Source of the DNA: DATACZ01 sp036258795
Lineage (GTDB): Bacteria; Actinomycetota; CADDZG01; JAHWKV01
NCBI GenBank assembly: GCA_036258795.1
Contig: DATACZ010000159.1
Span: forward strand, 1-7,308
Reading direction: 5' to 3'
Length of the DNA: 7,308 nt
Shown here: positions 1-4,715 of the stretch, piece by piece
Layout of the letters: the number at the start of each line of letters is the position of its first letter
How positions within the stretch are numbered: position 1 is the first letter of the stretch
Made by a program: the position numbers and the translations under genes
Notes under the pieces: generated by a model
Seen by the model: the letters and a program-made list of their open reading frames with translations, nothing else
Databases searched by the model: none
Told to the model about the DNA's origin: nothing

Positions 1-252
1 AAACTGGGTAAGCACCGAGTCGACGACCTTCTGCTGAAACTCGGAGTTGCGTCCGACAAGAAAGCCCAGAGCGCTCACCAGAACGAGGAGTAGTGGGAAC
101 AAAGAGAAGAAGGCGTAGTAGGCGACGAGAACTGCGAGGTATCCGGCCCGGTCATCCGTGAACTTCTTGGCCACCGCGATGGGGAAGCCGATCCATGCGT
201 GTCCCTGCTGATATTCATCGAAGCGCCTCAGGAAGGCTTTGGGCTTTGGCAT
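1..252 (-). CDS. BrkB/YihY family inner-membrane protein, N-terminal fragment
   Basis: The minus strand from 252 to the window edge reads 84 codons without a stop; the gene continues off the left side, so only the N-terminus is seen. The protein starts MPKPKAFLRRFDEYQQGH and then has the YihY/BrkB signature: an amphipathic stretch with a basic-acidic patch (AKKFTDDRAGYLA, residues about 28-40) running into a hydrophobic segment (VAYYAFFSLFPLLLVLVSALG, about 43-63). This Y-Y-A-F-F-S-L-F-P-L pattern is the family hallmark of proteins once misnamed RNase BN. The family is a six-helix integral membrane protein of unclear role, linked to envelope integrity. An in-frame TAA immediately precedes the ATG and no Shine-Dalgarno sequence is visible, so initiation may be leaderless or weak. 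No other in-frame ATG competes. The assignment rests on this N-terminal block only. Confidence 0.85.
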   Translation of the reverse strand, partial: MPKPKAFLRRFDEYQQGHAWIGFPIAVAKKFTDDRAGYLAVLVAYYAFFSLFPLLLVLVSALGFLVGRNSEFQQKVVDSVLTQF

Positions 253-314
253 TTAGATGGGCGCGAGCCGGACCGCGTTCGTGGACATGGGGTTAATCAA
301 CTACCCTCGCCCCT

Positions 315-332
315 CCGGCCCGAAACGGCCGG
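315..332. repeat. Hairpin, 6-bp GC stem
   Basis: CCGGCC (315-320) and GGCCGG (327-332) are perfectly complementary around the loop CGAAAC. No T-run follows on either strand, so it does not look like an intrinsic terminator. It lies about 63 bases upstream of the BrkB-type start and would be in that gene's leader if transcription begins further out. Confidence 0.5.
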
Positions 333-400
333 GCAGAGCGGTAAGGAAAGGAGCCTCTTCTCCGGGAGTGTGAATCTTTTTGCCCAAGTGGGGAACAATT

Positions 401-414
401 CTTGTTTAACCAAG
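401..414. repeat. AT-rich near-palindrome upstream of the BrkB-type gene
   Basis: CTTGTTTAACCAAG matches its own reverse complement at 12 of 14 positions. It is an AT-rich island within GC-rich DNA about 150 bases upstream of the minus-strand start, so a regulator site is conceivable. There is no independent support. Confidence 0.25.
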
Positions 415-495
415 TTTGAGAGCGCTTATCGAGGGTAGAAGCGGTCCAATGATTCCCATCCATCGCGAGGTCCTGGGCATTCAAAGACGCCACTC

Positions 496-522
496 GCGAG
501 ACGTTCTCACTCAATGTCTCGT
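496..522. repeat. Hairpin, 9-10 bp stem with 7-nt loop
   Basis: CGAGACGTT (497-505) pairs with AATGTCTCG (513-521) across the loop CTCACTC, with one G·U pair; an outer G·U (496/522) can extend it. This is the longest stem in the intergenic region. No poly-T follows, which argues against a terminator and leaves RNA structure or chance. Confidence 0.45.
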
Positions 523-578
523 CTGTGGTTCTTTGAGCTGGTCAGACAGCCTCCAGGAGCGCGCTGAGTGCCGGTGCT

Positions 579-610
579 ACTCGCAGTGGCGTGCCACTCC
601 AAGGGCGAGT
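579..610. repeat. Nested hairpin / cruciform-like structure
   Basis: An outer pair ACTCGC (579-584) and GCGAGT (605-610) encloses an inner perfect pair AGTGGC (585-590) and GCCACT (593-598) separated by only GT. The outer stem abuts the inner stem on the 5' side and leaves a six-base bulge CCAAGG on the 3' side. A two-base loop is too tight for RNA, so the innermost pair would open; as DNA it is a near-perfect palindrome that could also be a dimeric protein site. Confidence 0.4.
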
Positions 611-670
611 GCGAGCATGCCTGAGGTCCGGTTGCTCAGTGAGTCCTTGAGGGGTTAAACCAGCAGTAGG

Positions 671-692
671 CGTACGACCCCCGAATCGTACG
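671..692. repeat. Perfect 7-bp inverted repeat, 8-nt loop
   Basis: CGTACGA (671-677) and TCGTACG (686-692) are perfectly complementary around CCCCCGAA. Adjacent G/T bases could add wobble pairs in RNA. The octamer AGGCGTAC at its left edge (668-675) recurs directly at 717-724. There is no following T-tract. It lies about 180 bases upstream of the regulator start. Confidence 0.45.
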
Positions 693-800
693 TTGCCCGA
701 TTAACGTAGCAACCGAAGGCGTACAGCCGCGCCAAAATCTCGGTCCTCGAAGACCATAGAAGGGCGCTGGCGGCCGCTGCCCTCATCAAGATCCATTTAC

Positions 801-832
801 TCATTTAGTCCCTTGCAAAAAGGATTAAATGA
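801..832. promoter_or_regulatory. Operator-like inverted repeat over the -35 box
   Basis: TCATTTAGTCC (801-811) and GGATTAAATGA (822-832) are complementary at 10 of 11 positions around a 10-base spacer that contains most of the -35 box. This arm and spacer geometry suits a dimeric winged-helix repressor of the type encoded immediately downstream, so autoregulation is the likely reading (inference). Confidence 0.5.
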
Positions 833-841
833 CTTTACAGT
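813..841 (+). promoter_or_regulatory. Candidate sigma-70 promoter of the regulator-rhodanese operon
   Basis: TTGCAA (813-818) is a 4/6 match to the -35 consensus and TACAGT (836-841) a 4/6 match to the -10, separated by exactly 17 bases. Transcription would begin near 848, leaving a short leader with the purine-rich ribosome site GGAAAGG (859-865) just before the ATG at 870. The AT-rich character stands out from the flanks. Both flanking inverted repeats overlap it, which supports a regulated promoter. Matches were judged by eye. Confidence 0.5.
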
Positions 842-855
842 GGATTCGTAATCCA
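841..855. promoter_or_regulatory. Second operator-like inverted repeat at the transcription start
   Basis: TGGATT (841-846) and AATCCA (850-855) form a perfect 6-bp inverted repeat with a 3-base centre CGT. It directly follows the candidate -10 and would cover the expected transcription start. The GGATT core is shared with the right arm of the larger repeat at 822-826, hinting that one protein could recognise both. Confidence 0.4.
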
Positions 856-869
856 TTCGGAAAGGCACC

Positions 870-1691
870 ATGCCCGTCGGGGACGACCACTCAGTTAAAG
901 CAGCGAAGGCCCTAGCTCTTCCGACCCGCTCTGCCATCCTCGGCCATCTCCTCAGGTCGGGTTCGCTTACCGCCAAAGAAGTTGCCGATGAGTTCTCCCT
1001 CCACGCCAATGTGGCCCGCGCGCATCTCGACCTCCTTGTCGAAGCAGGATTCCTTGCCACCGGTATCCGCCGCAAGGGAAAGGGGCGTCCATCCAAGGTG
1101 TACTTCACCTGGGAGGGGGAGATGGGGACCCTGGAGGATTGGGAGGTCTCCCCTCCTGCCAGTGAAGCCGGGAGCGAGCCCGCCGCTACAGAGATCCTTC
1201 CCGCGGTTGTGGAGGTGCCGGCGGCTGGGGCGGGACCAAACCCCTACCGGCTCATGGCGCAGATTTTCGTTAGGTTGGTGGAAAGCATCGACAGCAAGGA
1301 CATCTACGCCCTTGCCGAGCAGGTGGCCCGCGACGAGGGCCGGAAGCTGATGCTCGGCTATCGCGCCGGCGGCCTGGACTTCGCTGCCGCGGTGGGCGCG
1401 CTTGTGGAGGAGCTGCGCCGCTTTTCCCCGCTGACCGACGTGGTCCGGCTCGAGCATGACTACGCCGAGATCGAGACCCCGGACTGCCCATTCAGGGACA
1501 TCGCCCTGGAACACTCAGATCTGGTGGCATTGATCGATCCGGCCCTTAAGGAGGGAGCCATGGCGGCGCTGGGGCACCCCAGTGAGGTGGAGACGGAAGC
1601 TTCGGTCGCAAGGGGAGACCGGGCGTGCCGGGAGATCATTCGCAGACGTGACGTTCGAGCGGCAAAGGTCGTCAAGAAAAGGGGGTCCTGA
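870..1691 (+). CDS. ArsR-type/SufR-like winged-helix transcriptional regulator
   Basis: This 273-residue cytoplasmic DNA-binding protein probably represses its own operon. Residues about 10-80 form a winged helix-turn-helix: LALPTRSAILGHLL, then LTAKEVADEFSLHANVARAHLDLL as positioning and recognition helices, then a wing with RRKGKGRPSKVYF. A Pro/Ala/Glu-rich linker spans about 92-122. The C-terminal domain (123-262) resembles the SufR / COG2345 architecture, with a Cys-Pro-Phe motif (Cys206) followed by a leucine-rich segment and an RGDRAC motif (Cys253). Cyanobacterial SufR uses further cysteines to hold an Fe-S cluster. The intermediate one, expected about 13 residues after Cys206, is absent here, so cluster binding is doubtful. 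The ATG has GGAAAGG a few bases upstream, and its TGA overlaps the next ATG by one base. The effector is unknown; sulfur or redox status is suggested only by the rhodanese partner. Confidence 0.85.
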   Translation: MPVGDDHSVKAAKALALPTRSAILGHLLRSGSLTAKEVADEFSLHANVARAHLDLLVEAGFLATGIRRKGKGRPSKVYFTWEGEMGTLEDWEVSPPASEAGSEPAATEILPAVVEVPAAGAGPNPYRLMAQIFVRLVESIDSKDIYALAEQVARDEGRKLMLGYRAGGLDFAAAVGALVEELRRFSPLTDVVRLEHDYAEIETPDCPFRDIALEHSDLVALIDPALKEGAMAALGHPSEVETEASVARGDRACREIIRRRDVRAAKVVKKRGS

Positions 1692-2536
1692 TGGCTGAGT
1701 ACAAGAACAAGGACGTACTGATCGATGCTGAGGAGCTTCAGGAAAACCTGGATGATCCCAACCTAAAGATCGTCGAGGTCGACGAGGACACCTCGCTCTA
1801 CGACAAAGGTCACATTCCCGGAGCCATCTCGTGGGACTGGTCCAAGGACCTGCACGACCCTCTTAAGAGGGACTTTATCAACGGAAAGCAACTCGTTGAC
1901 CTGCTGACCCGATCGGGTATCGGCGCCGACGACACCGTGGTTCTCTACGCCGGCAACAACAACTGGTTTGCGGCCTATGCCTACTGGCTGTTGAAGTACC
2001 GGGGCTTCGACAACGTGAAGTTGCTGAACGGTGGCCGCAAGAAGTGGGAGCTGGACTCTCGCGATCTGACCAGCGAGGTTCCCGAGACCCCGGCTCCCTC
2101 CCAGCCCGTTCAGCTGGCTGGCGACCGGCCGGAGTTCCGCGCCATGAGGGAAGAGGTGCTCGCCGCCGCTACCTCGGGGGGAACATTTGTGGACGTGCGC
2201 AGTCCGCAGGAATTCCGGGGTGAGCTACTGGCGCCGCCGCACCTTCCCCAGGAGCAGGCGCAGGTGCCGGGTCACATCCCAGGCGCGGCCAACATCACCT
2301 GGAGTAAGGCGGCGGCCGAGGATGGGACCTTCCTCCCAGCCGGCGACCTAGAGGAACTGTACTCGGGTGAAGGGGTTACTCCCGACAAAGATGTAATCGC
2401 CTACTGCCGAATCGGCGAGCGCTCGTCTCATACATGGTTTGTGCTCAAGGAGCTCCTGGGGTACGAGAAAGTCAAGAACTACGATGGGTCGTGGACCGAG
2501 TACGGATCGCTCGTGGGGGTGCCCGTAGAACGGTAG
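1691..2536 (+). CDS. cysA2: Thiosulfate sulfurtransferase (CysA2-type tandem rhodanese)
   Basis: This is a 281-residue two-domain rhodanese that moves a sulfane sulfur from thiosulfate to an acceptor such as cyanide or a protein thiol (EC 2.8.1.1 type), in the cytoplasm. The N-terminal domain (about 8-130) has VEVDEDTSLYDKGHIPGA and GGRKKWEL but no cysteine at the active-loop position (YAGNNNWF), so it is structural. The C-terminal domain (about 150-280) carries VDVRSPQEF, PGHIPGA and the active loop CRIGERSSHTWF with catalytic Cys239. The CRIGER loop and NYDGSWTEYGSLVG ending match actinobacterial CysA2/CysA3 as I remember them, and favour thiosulfate over mercaptopyruvate. Length is normal for the family. 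AAGGGGG (1679-1685) is a strong ribosome site five bases before the ATG. The start overlaps the regulator's stop, so translation is coupled. No signal peptide is seen. Confidence 0.95.
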   Translation: MAEYKNKDVLIDAEELQENLDDPNLKIVEVDEDTSLYDKGHIPGAISWDWSKDLHDPLKRDFINGKQLVDLLTRSGIGADDTVVLYAGNNNWFAAYAYWLLKYRGFDNVKLLNGGRKKWELDSRDLTSEVPETPAPSQPVQLAGDRPEFRAMREEVLAAATSGGTFVDVRSPQEFRGELLAPPHLPQEQAQVPGHIPGAANITWSKAAAEDGTFLPAGDLEELYSGEGVTPDKDVIAYCRIGERSSHTWFVLKELLGYEKVKNYDGSWTEYGSLVGVPVER

Positions 2537-2550
2537 CCGTCGGAAGGGAG

Positions 2551-2593
2551 CAAGGGCGCGGCACCTGCGGGTCCGCGCCTTTGTTTTTCTTTA
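2551..2593 (+). terminator. Intrinsic terminator after the rhodanese gene
   Basis: CAAGGGCGCGG (2551-2561) pairs with CCGCGCCTTTG (2573-2583), 11 bp with one G·U, across an 11-base loop. TTTTTCTTTA follows immediately (2584-2593). It sits 15 bases after the rhodanese stop and separates that operon from the DUF5671 operon. Confidence 0.9.
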
Positions 2594-2644
2594 TCGCGGG
2601 CGGACGGGCCGACGGCTGCGCCCCGACCTGAGTATGGCCTCGGT

Positions 2645-2650
2645 TACTAT
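2645..2650 (+). promoter_or_regulatory. Possible -10 element of the DUF5671 operon
   Basis: TACTAT lies 21 bases before the GTG start in the short gap after the terminator, where an independent promoter must exist unless there is read-through. It matches the -10 consensus at 4 of 6 positions. No good -35 is found 16-18 bases upstream. The start codon itself has a clear AGGAG (2661-2665) with five bases of spacing. Confidence 0.3.
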
Positions 2651-2670
2651 GCAAAATAAAAGGAGACACC

Positions 2671-3156
2671 GTGCCCAGTAGTGGACCGCGGAACGTCTTT
2701 GTTTATCTCCTCAGCCTTCTGACCCTTTATCTCAGCGCCATCGGTACCGGGGTGCTGATATGGGGTCTGGCCGATCACTGGTTCCCGGACCCGGTCCGGC
2801 CCGGTAGCTCGACGGGCGCGATACGGACTGGCATCTCCATGGTCATAGTGGCGTTCCCGGTATTCATGTACATGAGCGTTTACATGACCCGGAAGCTGGA
2901 GTCGGGGGAGCTTCCCGTCACGTCGGTCCTTGCACGCGTCATGACGTTTGCCACCCTTTTCATCATTGCGGTAACCGCGATAGTCGACCTCATCACCATC
3001 CTGTACAACTTCCTCGGTGGAGACCTGACTGCCCGGTTCGCGGTGAAGGCCTTCGGCATCCTGGCGATCACCGGACTTGTCTTCCTTTATTACCTCGGCG
3101 AGCTGCGCCGCCAGAAAGGGGCCGAAACCGCGGGCCCGACGGAGGTTGTGGCCTGA
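2671..3156 (+). CDS. DUF5671-type four-helix membrane protein (first paralog)
   Basis: This 161-residue integral membrane protein of unknown function has four predicted hydrophobic helices at about 9-34, 53-73, 88-116 and 122-142, with no signal peptide or known catalytic motif. The pattern FVYLLSLLTLYLSAIG, then GLADHWFPD, SMVIVAFPVFMY and IIAVTAIVDLITILYNFLGG fits DUF5671. The loop after helix 1 contains the aromatic WFPD motif that is kept in the second copy. A short polar C-terminus follows LGELRRQKG, likely cytoplasmic by the positive-inside rule. GTG is chosen as start because AGGAG lies five bases upstream and the first helix follows directly. It opens the operon, and its TGA overlaps the next ATG by one base. 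By eye it is just under half identical to the next protein over about 137 residues, so the two come from a tandem duplication. Confidence 0.85.
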   Translation: MPSSGPRNVFVYLLSLLTLYLSAIGTGVLIWGLADHWFPDPVRPGSSTGAIRTGISMVIVAFPVFMYMSVYMTRKLESGELPVTSVLARVMTFATLFIIAVTAIVDLITILYNFLGGDLTARFAVKAFGILAITGLVFLYYLGELRRQKGAETAGPTEVVA

Positions 3157-3755
3157 TGGTCTTCACGATTCTGGCCGCCGTCATCCCGTTGGTGCTTATT
3201 GGCGGAATAATCGCCGGGGTGGTCTACGCGTTCAACCGCCGCCGTACCGACTCTTCGGCGATTCGTGTCACCGCTCCAAGGGACTTTTTTTTGTACCTGC
3301 TGGCGACCGTGGCTCTTTACATCTCGGCAATTGGCGCCATGACGGTGATCGCGGGACTGGCAGACTTCTGGTTTCCCGAGGCCCTCGATCGAGGCGAGCT
3401 CACCGCCGGGCCGCTACGATTCGGGCTCTCCATGCTGATCGTCGCCTTTCCGATCTTCCTGTACGTGAACCGCGTCATCCACGGCAAGATCGCTAGCGGC
3501 GAGGTTGAGCCGGAGTCCACAATGAGGGCCGGGTTCACCTACTTCACGCTGTTCGTCATAGCGGTAACCGCCCTTGTCGACCTTATGGTTATCGTCAAGG
3601 TCTACTTGAACGGGGAGCTGACCCCGCGTTTTTTGATGAAGGCGGTGGGAGTTCTGGCGATCGTCGGACTTGTTTATCGCTACTACCAGAACGACCTCAA
3701 AGCGTCGTCCGATGAGTCGCCCGGCCCGCCCCCCGGCCCGGAAGTAATCGTGTGA
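3156..3755 (+). CDS. DUF5671-type membrane protein with extra N-terminal helix (second paralog)
   Basis: This 199-residue membrane protein has an additional hydrophobic helix at residues 4-26 (ILAAVIPLVLIGGIIAGVVYAF), followed by the basic stretch NRRR and then the same four-helix DUF5671 module (about 43-69, 88-108, 124-150, 159-177). Motifs shared with the preceding protein include GLADFWFPE, SMLIVAFPIFLY, VIAVTALVDL and LTPRF. The extra helix puts the module in a five-helix protein, so its termini should face differently from those of the first copy. The C-terminus is a proline-rich tail (PGPPPGPEVIV). The start is the ATG of a TGATG overlap, with GGAGG (3141-3145) ten bases before it. Its TGA overlaps the next GTG by four bases (GTGA). 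The function is unknown; the two paralogs could form a hetero-oligomer (inference). Confidence 0.85.
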   Translation: MVFTILAAVIPLVLIGGIIAGVVYAFNRRRTDSSAIRVTAPRDFFLYLLATVALYISAIGAMTVIAGLADFWFPEALDRGELTAGPLRFGLSMLIVAFPIFLYVNRVIHGKIASGEVEPESTMRAGFTYFTLFVIAVTALVDLMVIVKVYLNGELTPRFLMKAVGVLAIVGLVYRYYQNDLKASSDESPGPPPGPEVIV

Positions 3756-4339
3756 AGCTCAAATGGAAAGGGCCGTTGGAGTCCCGAAGGGCCGTGGGCA
3801 TCGTGGCCACGGCCGCAGTGGTGATCCTGGTTGTCGCTGGGCTTTTTGCGGCCGGCTCGCCGGCCACCGCGCGCAAGTTCAGGATCGACCGAGACCGTAC
3901 CGAACGCCTGAACAACCTGCATGCCAGCCTGGCGGCCCATGCCAGGGAAAACGGCTCCCTGCCCGAAAACCTCAATGACCTCCAACCGAACACCCCAGGG
4001 GGCGAGTTCACCGAGGAGTTTGACCCTCGCCGGGATCCCCAGACCGGGGAGCTTTTCCAGTACCGAAGGATCTCGGATCGCCAGTACCGGGTATGCGCTA
4101 CCTTTCTGACCTCCTCCTTGGACCGGCGCGACGAGGGCTACTACGGCCCCGGAGGGAGTCCCAGCCACAGGGCCGGTCGAAACTGTTATGACAGGCGCCT
4201 GTCGACGGAGGAGCTGCGCAGCGATTTCTTTCCGAAAGACCCGAGGCTCATTCCCCCGATCCCGGAGATGATGGGTTCCCCATCTCCCGCCCCCCGGGAT
4301 ACGCCGGCCACCACGCCGGCGGGCACGCCCTCTCCGTAA
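3752..4339 (+). CDS. Membrane-anchored protein with pseudopilin-like outer domain, DUF5671 partner
   Basis: This 195-residue protein has a short basic N-terminus (MKLKWKGPLESRR), one transmembrane helix at about 14-35 and an exported globular part. After GSPATARKFRIDRDRTERLNNL comes a helical stretch, then NGSLPENLNDLQ and a DPRRDPQTGELFQYRR segment ending in YRVCATF. That order (long helix, LP..L..L, then DP.TG.-Y.Y-…-Y.VCA.F) resembles the globular domain of type II pseudopilins. However, it lacks the prepilin-peptidase site (G-F-T-L-I-E), so it is not a classical pilin. Cys115 and Cys145 could form a disulfide. The last 25 residues are a low-complexity Pro/Thr/Ser/Ala tail. From memory, small proteins of this layout follow DUF5671 genes in other bacteria; I cannot check that here. 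The GTG start overlaps the upstream stop by four bases, with GGAAG at 3740-3744. Confidence 0.7.
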   Translation: MKLKWKGPLESRRAVGIVATAAVVILVVAGLFAAGSPATARKFRIDRDRTERLNNLHASLAAHARENGSLPENLNDLQPNTPGGEFTEEFDPRRDPQTGELFQYRRISDRQYRVCATFLTSSLDRRDEGYYGPGGSPSHRAGRNCYDRRLSTEELRSDFFPKDPRLIPPIPEMMGSPSPAPRDTPATTPAGTPSP

Positions 4340-4349
4340 GGCTTAGCTC

Positions 4350-4715
4350 ATGGTGGATGAAGCTCCGATGTCCCCGTACCTGGTCGAGGGGATTCGCCTT
4401 TTCAACCAGGGTGACTACTTCATGTGCCACGAGACCCTCGAGGAGCACTGGGTCGAAGCACCGAAGGAGGACCGGGATTTCCTCCAGGGACTGATCCACG
4501 TGGCGGTCGGCCTTCTTCATCATGGGCGAGGCAACGCCAAGGGAGCCCTCCTTCAGTTCTCCAAGGCCACCAAGCGGCTCGAGGCCTACCCGGACTCCTA
4601 TCAGGGCGTGGACGTCGCGGCGGTTCGCCACTTTTTGTCGCAGGCACAGGAATCTGTGGAGTCCGGCGAGAGGTTGGAGCCGCCTACCCTAATCAAGGGA
4701 GATGAAGCAGTCTAA
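4350..4715 (+). CDS. DUF309 domain-containing protein
   Basis: This 121-residue soluble, mainly helical protein belongs to the DUF309 family of unknown function. The diagnostic segment is LFNQGDYFMCHETLEEHW (residues 17-34), with the family's conserved His27-Glu28 pair. It is followed by DFLQGLIHVAVGLLHHGRGN (43-62) and GALLQFSKATKRLEAY. The conserved His/Glu/Trp cluster suggests a buried polar or metal site, but no activity is established. The family's usual length is about 110-170 residues, so the gene looks intact. It starts ten bases after the preceding stop, with only a weak TAAGG ribosome site made from that stop codon. The in-frame ATG at 4368 (Met7) is an alternative start and sits just before the conserved region. 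Its TAA overlaps the convergent thiI stop on the other strand by three to four bases. Confidence 0.9.
   Translation: MVDEAPMSPYLVEGIRLFNQGDYFMCHETLEEHWVEAPKEDRDFLQGLIHVAVGLLHHGRGNAKGALLQFSKATKRLEAYPDSYQGVDVAAVRHFLSQAQESVESGERLEPPTLIKGDEAV

Larger units (their letters stand above)
253..869. other. Long intergenic region, no gene, several hairpins
   Basis: This 617-base stretch separates the divergent BrkB-type gene and the regulator. The two short plus-strand open frames in it (199-438 and 416-658) have no recognisable protein features and atypical composition, so I do not call them. I found no tRNA, RNase P RNA, tmRNA, SRP RNA or familiar riboswitch motif by eye. It does contain four stable inverted repeats (listed separately) spaced from about 315 to 692, and the regulator promoter with its operator-like repeats at 801-855. 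A structured non-coding RNA or a decayed gene are both possible; neither is demonstrated. Confidence 0.6.

Noticed and set aside
416..658. Open frame of 80 codons (plus strand) in the intergenic region, with a neighbour at 199-438
   Set aside because: Neither translation shows a domain, hydrophobic pattern or recognisable motif. The one at 199-438 overlaps the BrkB-type gene start, and no convincing ribosome site is seen. GC-rich DNA yields such frames by chance.
671..692. Perfect inverted repeat as an intrinsic terminator
   Set aside because: No T-rich tract follows on either strand and no gene ends nearby.
253..869. Riboswitch or known housekeeping RNA
   Set aside because: I looked by eye for conserved boxes of TPP and cobalamin riboswitches and for the cores of RNase P RNA, tmRNA and SRP RNA, and found none. 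A covariance-model search was not possible here.
912..1514. 200-codon minus-strand frame opposite the regulator
   Set aside because: It is antisense to a clear winged-helix protein and has no domain-like pattern.
1691..2536. 3-mercaptopyruvate sulfurtransferase
   Set aside because: The active loop reads CRIGER, typical of thiosulfate-preferring enzymes, rather than the CG(S/T)GVTA type loop of mercaptopyruvate enzymes.
3752..4339. Classical type IV/type II pseudopilin
   Set aside because: There is no prepilin-peptidase cleavage motif with Phe/Glu at the start of the hydrophobic helix, and no other secretion or pilus genes are near. Only the outer domain layout is similar.
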